From NCBI GenBank assembly GCA_016223135.1, contig JACRPQ010000001.1, positions 1 to 64,000 of the forward strand: a stretch of DNA of 64,000 nt. The letters run 5' to 3'. The notes below the pieces were generated by a model, which saw only the letters and a program-made list of their open reading frames with translations, was not told the origin of the DNA and made no database searches. Made by a program: the position numbers and the translations under genes. Positions 25,578 through 32,394 of the stretch are shown piece by piece (the first letter of the stretch is position 1; each line of letters begins with the position of its first letter). This stretch comes from Chloroflexota bacterium (GTDB lineage: Bacteria; Chloroflexota; Anaerolineae; Anaerolineales; Villigracilaceae).

Positions 25578-25699
25578 GTAATCGGTAGCCGCAAGTGGGC
25601 GGGCGTGGATGCGGCTGGGAAGCGGGACAAAACTCAAAGCCAGGAAAAGGCTCGAAAAACGCGCAGAATCCCACTTGTCGGCTGCACGCATTGTTAGGC
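25578..25699 (-). repeat. attC1: integron recombination site, outer core lost to IS110
   Basis: The arms AGCCG-CAAGTGGG (25587-25599) and CCCACTTG-T-CGGCT (25670-25683) pair except for one extrahelical T, followed after a 9-base spacer by the core GTTAGGC (25693-25699). The matching left core should sit at about 25571-25577 but is replaced by the IS110-type element end. Orientation, from the extra base, is minus strand. Confidence 0.7.
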
Positions 25700-25774
25700 A
25701 ACCCTAAAGCCTACCAGGACACTGGCTGTAAGAAACTGACAAGCCGACAAGACAGACTTGACCATAGGAATATT

Positions 25775-26182
25775 TTATCTTGCAATGCGCTCTAGGGTGA
25801 TCGTTGATTTGAAGCCTTGAAATTCTTGATACACAATTAGGTTCTCACCATCTTTTTCCAAACGCCAGTTTTCCCCGCCCGTCAATCTTTTATTGTCCAC
25901 AAATAACAAATCTTCTTCGATGAAACTATACTCAGCTCGATAAGCATCCCCATACGATAACTCATTTTTGTAAATGGACACCGTAGGAAATGTAAGGTCG
26001 AGTGCTTCTCCTGTATTGGTGTTGACTCTTGACGTGACTTTCCATTCCCCAATGATAAATTCAGGCATGGGCAAATCATGGAATGAAGTCGTGCCTTTAG
26101 GAGTACACCCAAAGACAGCGCAGATTATGGAAATCCATATCCACAACATTCTTGCGTAACGACGATAGCGCCCGATTCTCAT
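25775..26182 (-). CDS. Cassette-borne small lipoprotein-like protein
   Basis: The 135-residue product has a hydrophobic N-terminus ending in AVFGC, a plausible lipobox, after WIWISIICAVFGC. The mature part (FIIGEWKVTSRVNTNTGEAL; YSFIEEDLLFVDNKR) looks like a small beta barrel of the lipocalin/META type. It lies between attC1 and attC2 with its 3' end toward attC1, so it is one gene cassette. The start may be the inner ATG at residue 12. The function is unknown. Confidence 0.6.
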   Translation of the reverse strand: MRIGRYRRYARMLWIWISIICAVFGCTPKGTTSFHDLPMPEFIIGEWKVTSRVNTNTGEALDLTFPTVSIYKNELSYGDAYRAEYSFIEEDLLFVDNKRLTGGENWRLEKDGENLIVYQEFQGFKSTITLERIAR

Positions 26183-26287
26183 TTGATTTTTTTTTCATTC
26201 CACCGCGACCATTCAATGAAGCTGAATTTCCTTACAGAAAAACGGTTCCAAACGAAAGGATTTCAAGATGATTGTGCCTGACGGGTT

Positions 26288-26416
26288 GCCTAACGGTTGG
26301 CTTTACCTGCTGGCGGGCGGGTTGGGATAATGCTTGGGAGCAGGATTCCGCCGAAGCGTAGAAAATGCCCGAAAACGCGGCAGAATCCCGCCAGTCAGGT
26401 GCAAGCAGTGTTAGCC
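26288..26416 (-). repeat. attC2: integron recombination site after the Argonaute gene
   Basis: This 129-bp site has outer cores GCCTAAC (26288-26294) and GTTAGCC (26410-26416). The inner arms ACCTG-CTGGCGGG (26305-26317) and CCCGCCAG-T-CAGGT (26387-26400) pair with one extrahelical T. The right spacer is nine bases, as in the other copies. It lies 26 bases beyond the Argonaute stop. Confidence 0.9.
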
Positions 26417-26442
26417 GCCTTTGGATTTGGAAGAGAATTTGC

Positions 26443-28587
26443 CTATAACCAGAATGGCATATCTCCTTCCAAATCCTTTGGTTTGATGCCCAACAATGAC
26501 AATTCCGCTATTTTATCGCTGTAATGAATTGTAACAGGCAAACGAGGTTCTCTCACAGACCCATAGTGTAAAAGGGTTAGGGAAAGTACGGAATGAATTG
26601 CCTTTTCAATTGGGAAATTTCCGTCCGTTCTTATATGTAGTGGGCGAGGTGTGCTTCCCTTGAAAGGCGGCGGCGATGAAACTAAAAACGCTTCATTGGC
26701 ATTTAACTTGAAAGCCGTTCCTTTTGGAGGTTTGTCAATCATTGTTGTTTGCTGATAAATGCGAGGTGCGCCAGTCTTAATTACTTCAACAAGCATAAAT
26801 TCAGACTGAATTTCTGAAGCCCAATTTTTTAGTGCCTGTTTTTCGTCACCACGAAATAGCCCGTCTCGATGAATGATTACTCTTTTTCCTTGAAATTCTT
26901 TCAGTGGAAATAAATCTCGCAGAACTTTTGACGGTATTGTTTCGCCGTCTATCGGGGCGTCGTGAATCACATAGCGGAGAAATTGCCCATCGCTAAAGTA
27001 AATTCTTGCAATCGCAGTAGCGTTGACGCTACCCGCTAATTTTTTCTTTTGCCTACGTGCTATATCAATACCCACAACAATATCAGCGTATGGCAAAGGC
27101 TTGGCAAGAACAAAAGGAATATTGCGAGTTTTAGCGAGTATGCCTAGTGCAATATTATCCATAGCATATTCTTCTGAAAAAGTGTCTTCATAAACAACTT
27201 GGCTTGGAATTCCCCGCCGAATGGTGTGAGATTTCAGCGCATGGTACATACTGTCATCGTCATCATCTTCTGCTTGTTCTTGCCCTGCGTCTCCAGGGAA
27301 TAAAACAAGTAAAATATCAGGCTTATGCGGCTCAATTCGATTGACAGCATTTTCTAAATTTGCACGAGTAAGACGCTCAATTTTTTGTTGCCATTGTCCT
27401 TCAATTTTTACAGACTCAATCGAAAAACCAAGACTGTCTATTGCCAATTTTAACTTGTTCAAGAAATTCATCAGGCTGTCTTGGGACGCTTCTGGAGAAG
27501 CATTTATCACTCCAATTTTGATAGGATGTTTTTTGTCGGGGAATAATGGAGAACGACTGAACAAGCCGTGCTTTTGTAGGCTCTGATAGATACGCTGATT
27601 TCCTTGATGAACTTGATTATTCCCAACTCGAAGTTCAGGAATAAATTCAACTTCTTTGGTTGTCAAGAAAACCTGTGGAGCAGTTTTTGAGTCAAAATTA
27701 TCAGTAATGATTTTATGCTTTTTGCCAATAGCCGCAATTTCTCGCACAAGGGCGGCTCTAACCGCTGGGTCAAGTCTTAATGCTTTGGCTACTTGACGAG
27801 GATTGACACCGAATCGTTGAAGGTCGCCCATCCTAACAATAGGGCGTAACATGCTAGCGATATAAACATATTGAGTTGTGCGAGTAGCAATTTTTACAGT
27901 CAGTTCATCATCGGGCGCACGTTTTATGAGATTGCGTGTTACTTCGTCAGTGGATTTTGACAATAGCCATTCTCTTTGTTCAGATAACTTTCCTGTAATT
28001 TCGCAAATTTCACCTTTGAAGTCTTTGGCAACTACAACAACCATCATACCAATTAAGTCTTGGATATCTTTGATTTCACAAGCGTATTCAACAAGATTTT
28101 GGGTATGCCCAATGTTAGAAGAGACACTAATTGAAATTGCTGGTTTTTCTCCAACCGCCCAACCGCGCAAGGAATAGTCACGGTCAATTCGGATTTTTCC
28201 AAAGTTTTGTTTTTTAGGGTCGAGAATTTTTCTTATTTCCGCCTGATAATTTGACATTACGCCACGAGCAACGAAATCTCCTATTTCCCACGCAGAAGGT
28301 TTCCATAACTGGTTAGAGATAATACTTTGAATATCTTTTAGACTATCTTCTTTTGCCCATAGTTCTTTCAAATGAGCGTTAAGGTCATTATCTGAAATTT
28401 GTTTATCGCCAATAATTTGACCATTGCACCAAATCCAATTGCCACCAAACTTATTTTTTAAGCGATATGCTAATTTTCCGCCGAGGGCGGATAAATCATC
28501 TGCCATTGCCTTGATGGTATAGGCGAAAAGTGGGGGAATAACTTCTGTATTTACTGGAAAAACATCGGCGAAAAAGTTTGTCGGCAT
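26443..28587 (-). CDS. ago: Prokaryotic Argonaute (long, catalytic DEDD) in an integron cassette
   Basis: Argonautes bind small nucleic acid guides and cut complementary DNA or RNA; in bacteria they act against plasmids and phages. This 714-residue protein is of long-pAgo size. The PIWI tetrad is visible: Asp508 in VVGIDIARR, a Glu in DGETIP (Glu549, best candidate for the glutamate finger), Asp575 in VIIHRDGLFRG and Asp691 in TIHYSDKIAEL. The MID pocket residues that hold the guide 5' phosphate fit RRGIPSQVVYEDTF and NIALGILAKTRNIPFVL (Gln463, Asn478, Lys486). The N-terminal 350 residues would form N, L1, PAZ-like and L2 parts. The start has AAAGGTGG upstream. The gene is AT-richer than the chromosome and sits between attC3 and attC2 as a cassette of about 2.36 kb. 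Confidence 0.92.
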   Translation of the reverse strand: MPTNFFADVFPVNTEVIPPLFAYTIKAMADDLSALGGKLAYRLKNKFGGNWIWCNGQIIGDKQISDNDLNAHLKELWAKEDSLKDIQSIISNQLWKPSAWEIGDFVARGVMSNYQAEIRKILDPKKQNFGKIRIDRDYSLRGWAVGEKPAISISVSSNIGHTQNLVEYACEIKDIQDLIGMMVVVVAKDFKGEICEITGKLSEQREWLLSKSTDEVTRNLIKRAPDDELTVKIATRTTQYVYIASMLRPIVRMGDLQRFGVNPRQVAKALRLDPAVRAALVREIAAIGKKHKIITDNFDSKTAPQVFLTTKEVEFIPELRVGNNQVHQGNQRIYQSLQKHGLFSRSPLFPDKKHPIKIGVINASPEASQDSLMNFLNKLKLAIDSLGFSIESVKIEGQWQQKIERLTRANLENAVNRIEPHKPDILLVLFPGDAGQEQAEDDDDDSMYHALKSHTIRRGIPSQVVYEDTFSEEYAMDNIALGILAKTRNIPFVLAKPLPYADIVVGIDIARRQKKKLAGSVNATAIARIYFSDGQFLRYVIHDAPIDGETIPSKVLRDLFPLKEFQGKRVIIHRDGLFRGDEKQALKNWASEIQSEFMLVEVIKTGAPRIYQQTTMIDKPPKGTAFKLNANEAFLVSSPPPFKGSTPRPLHIRTDGNFPIEKAIHSVLSLTLLHYGSVREPRLPVTIHYSDKIAELSLLGIKPKDLEGDMPFWL

Positions 28588-28650
28588 GTGGGTTTTCCAC
28601 CTTTCGATGTTGGATGACTTTATTTTCGATAACCTTTGCTGTATCGTGGC

Positions 28651-28776
28651 GGCTAACGGTTGGTTTTAGCGGCAGCGGCGGGACGGGCAAGACTCCATCG
28701 CCTAAACTCAACTCCGCTGGCTCGCGGCGCATACCCTCAGCAGCGAAGCCGCTGTCCGCTGCAAACGGTGTTAGCC
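28651..28776 (-). repeat. attC3: integron recombination site before the Argonaute gene
   Basis: This 126-bp site has outer cores GGCTAAC (28651-28657) and GTTAGCC (28770-28776). The inner arms AGCGG-CAGCGGC (28668-28679) and GCCGCTG-T-CCGCT (28748-28760) pair with one extrahelical T. The right spacer is nine bases. The stop of the membrane-protein gene lies inside the site. Confidence 0.9.
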
Positions 28777-29658
28777 CGCTTTTGGTTTTAAAGTGACCTT
28801 GTTATTCATGCTCCAGATTATAGTCGCAATAGATGACACCACTGAATAAAAACATAACTCGACAATTGAAGTTCCCATTGCAAGGAACAAAACAAAACCA
28901 TAAATTGCGGGGACGATAGAAAAGACCAGACCTAACCAGTAAATAACAGATTCTGGCGAAGATGTCATGGTTTGATATTTACTTATCCATCGACTTTTTA
29001 ATAGCCAGGGAGCGGAAATCGAAAGGACGGAGCATACAATAACTACAATGCGTGAGACAGGCAATAATTCGGGGAGATAACCAATAGGAACTTCAAAATA
29101 ATTCATCAACAAGCCGATTATCACAAGCAAGAACGGAAGAGCCACGCCGTATAAAATAAAGCCCATCGAAGCGAATCTACTGGTTGATTTTGCATCTGCA
29201 ATATTCCCTGTTGCTTGAGATTCTGGAATGGATAAGACTGAATCTAGTTGTGCGCCGATTAGGGTGCTGATTTTAGAACCTAGCCAGCGCCCAGCAAAAT
29301 AAAAAGCCAACGCCCCGATAACAAAGCCGATGAGATTTGACTGTTTGAGAGTCTCGGCGACTTCATATCCTAAAAATCCGCCGATTATTATTCCAAAAAA
29401 GCGACCAAGATAAATGCCAATGAACTTCACCAAAAAACCTTTGTTGTTCGCTTTCTTGTGTGAAAACCACGAAACAAAACCTACAAGTGCGCCTTTCCAA
29501 ACCAGCAAGAAAACGATGATGAGTAATCCAAGCCCTGATAACTTTGCTGAGAAGAGAGCAAGCCCAACCATGCCAATTATGAGAAAAACAAGGTTGGTTA
29601 GACTCGATATGAGGGTGAAATACAAAAGAGGCGATATTATCCCTTTAGAATTTTGCAT
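28771..29658 (-). CDS. Cassette-borne multi-pass membrane protein
   Basis: The 295-residue protein has about eight hydrophobic segments (for example LISSLTNLVFLIIGMVGLAL, LLIIVFLLVWKGALVGFV, LVIIGLLMNYF, IVVIVCSVLSI). A Gly-rich pair of helices in the middle (RFFGIIIGGFLGYEVAE; GFVIGALAFYFAGRWLG) resembles glycine-zipper segments. I do not recognise the family. Its TAA falls in the core site of attC3 and its start lies 28 bases beyond attC4, the compact layout of a gene cassette. As the direct upstream neighbour of the Argonaute gene on the same strand it may be co-transcribed with it. Confidence 0.7.
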   Translation of the reverse strand: MQNSKGIISPLLYFTLISSLTNLVFLIIGMVGLALFSAKLSGLGLLIIVFLLVWKGALVGFVSWFSHKKANNKGFLVKFIGIYLGRFFGIIIGGFLGYEVAETLKQSNLIGFVIGALAFYFAGRWLGSKISTLIGAQLDSVLSIPESQATGNIADAKSTSRFASMGFILYGVALPFLLVIIGLLMNYFEVPIGYLPELLPVSRIVVIVCSVLSISAPWLLKSRWISKYQTMTSSPESVIYWLGLVFSIVPAIYGFVLFLAMGTSIVELCFYSVVSSIATIIWSMNNKVTLKPKAG

Positions 29659-29685
29659 AAAACATCCTTCAGTTTTGCACGAGCG

Positions 29686-29755
29686 GGCTAACGATCGGGT
29701 TCAGCCGCGTTGCAGAGCGCAGCGGAGCAACGTCGGCTGCAACCCCTTGTTAGCC
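29686..29755 (-). repeat. attC4: integron recombination site
   Basis: This 70-bp site has outer cores GGCTAAC (29686-29692) and GTTAGCC (29749-29755). The inner arms CAGCCG-CGTTGC (29702-29713) and GCAACG-T-CGGCTG (29727-29739) pair with one extrahelical T. The right spacer is nine bases. The stop codon of the next gene lies inside it. Confidence 0.9.
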
Positions 29756-30562
29756 CGCGCCCTTATTTAGTGGTTTTACCATTTCATCGAACTCGGCACG
29801 GGTAACTCCAATGCGCTCGGCTATTTGCCATAGCCTATCCAAATAAATCATCTTGCCTTCTTTCAGTGGTATTGCGTTGCCCCAAAGTACATTCCAGTAT
29901 TCGGAAAGTAGTTGGTTGACTAGAGGGTGGCGGATATAAACTGCCGTTTCTTCGCCAAGCGACTCGGCTGGATGGAAGCCACCTACATAGAAATGCTCGT
30001 TGTCGAAAGACATGATATGAAGTATGGGAATAGCCTTTGGGGGCGGCTGATAGTGTCGCACATAGTATTCCTTGTCTTTATACGCTATCAGTTTTTCAAT
30101 GACAGATTCGAGTGTTCCCCTATGGAAAATTGAGACTACTTGCAGGAAATTGATTTGTGCTTTGATAAGTTTGTCGTGTCGGATTTGGCGGTAAAGGTCT
30201 TGCGGAGAAGATGTCCCGACTCGCGGAACTTCATTACTGAGATTGGTGTCGAGTATGAACTTACGCGCTCTTCTCGCATGTTGGGCAATATGGTCAGGGA
30301 AGTCAGTTCGCATGTTCAATAATACAACTTCGGCTTGACCTACGGCTTGCCGCAACTCGCTAATTTCTGCCTTTCGACGCGTTGATTGAATAACCACTGC
30401 ACCCAAGATGAGGCCGATGCCCGAGAGGACCATCTGCAATGCTGGGTCATTGGTCAACTGCACCAGAGGAGTAAAATCCAGCACGCCCAAGACCAAAGCA
30501 ATCAACGCAATAATGCCTAGACCGATGTCTCCCCAATCCAAATGCGTCAAGATTCGTTTCAT
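29750..30562 (-). CDS. Cassette-borne two-helix membrane protein with PLD-like cytosolic domain
   Basis: The 270-residue protein has two N-terminal membrane helices (IGLGIIALIALVLGVLDF; MVLSGIGLILGAVVIQS), a short coiled coil, then a domain of about 180 residues. The late segments MSFDNEHFYVGGFHP and LVNQLLSEYWNVLWGNAI recall the end of phospholipase-D-like folds, but no HKD motif is present, so that is only a resemblance. Two helices joined to a soluble domain is a layout seen in effectors of several phage-defence systems; a defence role is inference from this and from the Argonaute cassette nearby. The stop lies in attC4. Confidence 0.65.
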   Translation of the reverse strand: MKRILTHLDWGDIGLGIIALIALVLGVLDFTPLVQLTNDPALQMVLSGIGLILGAVVIQSTRRKAEISELRQAVGQAEVVLLNMRTDFPDHIAQHARRARKFILDTNLSNEVPRVGTSSPQDLYRQIRHDKLIKAQINFLQVVSIFHRGTLESVIEKLIAYKDKEYYVRHYQPPPKAIPILHIMSFDNEHFYVGGFHPAESLGEETAVYIRHPLVNQLLSEYWNVLWGNAIPLKEGKMIYLDRLWQIAERIGVTRAEFDEMVKPLNKGAG

Positions 30563-30596
30563 TGGCTGTTCTCCGCTTTGGGATTGTGACGAGCGG

Positions 30597-30603
30597 GCTA
30601 ACT
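30597..30603 (-). repeat. Truncated attC core at the head of the cassette run
   Basis: GGCTAAC lies 35 bases upstream of the first cassette gene, in the same context (GCGGGCTAAC) as attC3 and attC4. The rest of an attC or attI is missing, which marks the broken head of the array. Confidence 0.55.
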
Positions 30604-30610
30604 ATTGCTT

Positions 30611-30628
30611 ATACGGACGTCCGTATAA
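30611..30628. promoter_or_regulatory. Perfect 18-bp palindrome upstream of the first cassette gene
   Basis: TATACGGACGTCCGTATA is a perfect palindrome of the size and form of TetR-family operators, 49 bases before the start of the gene at 30562. No regulator gene is close, so it may be an operator or the end of a lost element. Confidence 0.4.
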
Positions 30629-30820
30629 TTCCTTTTAGCTGGAAACTTCCATCTAATCCCCCAAATCATTTGGGCGCTTAGACAGAATGGGTTAAAACCA
30701 GATGAGCAGATTATATGACCCTCTTTCCCAACAGGTCAATACCTATGCCAGGGCAATCGCATCTAAATTAGGATGGAAATGAGGTAAAACTGGCTATCCA
30801 ACGGAGGAAGCCATGAATCC
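30629..30820. other. Island right-end region without a gene
   Basis: Nothing recognisable is encoded here. The sequence lies between the broken cassette head and a transposase fragment and has no long ORF. Confidence 0.5.
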
Positions 30821-30960
30821 TGGCTGAGAACCTTTCTGGAACTGCCTAATGGGATTCCCTTGCACGATACCTTTGGACGGGTCTTTTCGATGATCGATGC
30901 GCAGCAGTTTCAGCTGGCATTTTGGGAATGGGTATGTGCGGTGAACGATCTGATCCAGGA
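30821..30960 (+). pseudogene. Fragment of an ISAs1-type transposase
   Basis: The frame reads WLRTFLELPNGIPLHDTFGR, then VFSMIDAQQFQLAFWEWV, the conserved N-terminal part of ISAs1/H-repeat transposases. It has no start or stop and is cut exactly at the attR repeat. Confidence 0.7.
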
Positions 30961-31025
30961 ATCAGTTAGTAGAGGTTCGAATCCTTTGCCCCCAGCAAGA
31001 AATACCCCATAGAAGGGGTATTTTT
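30961..31025 (+). other. Right attachment repeat of the genomic island (attR), partial tRNA-Gln 3' copy
   Basis: The repeat carries the 3' anticodon strand, T arm, acceptor 3' strand and terminator of tRNA-Gln (17142-17206) but no 5' half, so it is not a second tRNA gene. It differs from attL at one base in the terminator loop. Confidence 0.85.
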
Positions 31026-31034
31026 GTTTTTAGA

Positions 31035-31388
31035 TTATGGTGACTGCGGCAAATTTCCTTCTAAATTCTCGATGAACAACCGAAGCACTTCCTCAGGGAC
31101 GCCTTTACGCGCGCCGAACATCAACTTGCGCCCGACGGCGTCGAGCGGATATATCTCCATGACTACCTTGCTCCCTTTGCCATCCGCTTGAATGACGAAG
31201 GTCATTTGCGTCCGGTCGCCCAACACTTTGCCCAGCAGAGTCTTGTCGAACTTGACTTCGAACTGGAATGCCTCAGGCTTGGATTTCAGGATTTTCCCTT
31301 TGAGTTTTTCCACGGCTTTCCACGCAGCGTTATAAACTAAGGCGGGATCTTGTGAAAACGTTTTTTCCTGGTGGACTTCGAATGGCAT
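31035..31388 (-). CDS. Small protein of unknown function at the end of the PTS operon
   Basis: With ATG 31388, chosen for the GGAG six bases before it, the product has 117 residues (MPFEVHQEKTFSQDPALVYN). The pattern of an initial strand, helix AAWKAVEKLKG, then antiparallel strands (FEVKFDKTLLG; QMTFVIQADGKGSKVVMEIY) suggests a helix-grip or SRPBCC-like fold. It follows the sugar-kinase gene after about 50 bp. Its role is unknown. Confidence 0.65.
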   Translation of the reverse strand: MPFEVHQEKTFSQDPALVYNAAWKAVEKLKGKILKSKPEAFQFEVKFDKTLLGKVLGDRTQMTFVIQADGKGSKVVMEIYPLDAVGRKLMFGARKGVPEEVLRLFIENLEGNLPQSP

Positions 31389-31437
31389 GGCGGTCTCCGA
31401 TCCTTGTTTCGTTTCTTCAGTGCGTTGCAATTACCGG

Positions 31438-32367
31438 CTATATCTTTTCGTACCTCACTTGCTGGAACAATTCTTCAATCAATGCACGTGAGCCGACCTC
31501 CGTTCCGCTCATAGATGCGGTGGCGGCTCCGCTGGCGGCGCCCCAGCCTAATGCTTCCTTGAGGGTGTATCCCTGTGAGAGCGCCCACACCAGCCCGCCG
31601 ACCATCGAATCCCCGGCGCCGATGGGGTTTTTCTCCTTCACTTTCGGGCTGTGTACCAGCCAACTTTCGTCCGCAGTTTGCAAAAGCGCACCTTTCTTGC
31701 CCATCGAAATGACCACGTTCTGGGCGCCCATCCGGCGCAGTTCCTTTGCAGCGACCACGATTTGCGCGATTGTGTGTACTGGCAATCCCGTCAGTTTGTG
31801 CGTCTCTTCGACGTTTGGTTTGACGAGGAAAGGCTTGGCTTCACATCCGAGACGCAGGCTTTCGCCGCTGGTATCCAGGATGGTGATGGCTTGACGGGTA
31901 TTGAGGAGTTGGATGATCTGCGCGTAGAACGAATCAGGCACGGCGGGAGGGAGGCTTCCCGCAAGCACCCACCAGTCCGCGGGTCCGGCGAGCGAGGCGA
32001 TTTTGTCCAGCAGTTCACGCTGTTTGGGTTCATCCACCGATGGTCCCTTTTCGTTGACCTTGATGTAGCGGTCATGTTTTTCGGTGACGATGCTGACGTT
32101 GGTGCGCGTCTCGCCTGGGATGGAAACAAAATCGGTGGTGATGCCGAGTTCTTGCAAACCCAGTCGCAACCGCTCACCCGTCCGCCCGCCGACAAATCCG
32201 AGCGCAGTGCTGCACATACCCATGGATTTGAGCAGGCGCGAAACATTGAAGCCTTTGCCGCCGAAATCCACTTGTGACTTGACCGCCGTAAGCACCGAGT
32301 CGAATTGTATTTCGGTGACTGTCAATTCGCGGTCAATGGCTGGGTTGAGGGTGAGGGTGTAAATCAT
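31438..32367 (-). CDS. fruK: PfkB-family sugar-phosphate kinase (1-phosphofructokinase type)
   Basis: The 309-residue protein opens with IYTLTLNPAIDRELTV and has GGKGFNVSRLL plus the catalytic anion-hole motif NPIGAGDSMVGG, as in FruK and tagatose-6-phosphate kinases. These phosphorylate fructose-1-phosphate or a related hexose phosphate to a bisphosphate. In this operon it would act after the dehydrogenase. If the imported sugar is mannitol, the product to be phosphorylated is fructose-6-phosphate, so it might act as a 6-phosphofructokinase instead. Its start follows the dehydrogenase stop by 27 bases. Confidence 0.85.
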   Translation of the reverse strand: MIYTLTLNPAIDRELTVTEIQFDSVLTAVKSQVDFGGKGFNVSRLLKSMGMCSTALGFVGGRTGERLRLGLQELGITTDFVSIPGETRTNVSIVTEKHDRYIKVNEKGPSVDEPKQRELLDKIASLAGPADWWVLAGSLPPAVPDSFYAQIIQLLNTRQAITILDTSGESLRLGCEAKPFLVKPNVEETHKLTGLPVHTIAQIVVAAKELRRMGAQNVVISMGKKGALLQTADESWLVHSPKVKEKNPIGAGDSMVGGLVWALSQGYTLKEALGWGAASGAATASMSGTEVGSRALIEELFQQVRYEKI

Positions 32368-32394
32368 GACGGCTCCGATGTGTACTGCGGCGGT

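Noticed and set aside
25693..30603. Reading the GTTAGCC-containing hairpins as ordinary terminators
   Set aside because: They lack T tracts and share outer cores, an extrahelical T and fixed nine-base spacers, which fit attC and not terminators.
30961..31025. A second tRNA-Gln gene
   Set aside because: Only the 3' part is present and the 5' half is replaced by a transposase fragment, so it is an att duplication.
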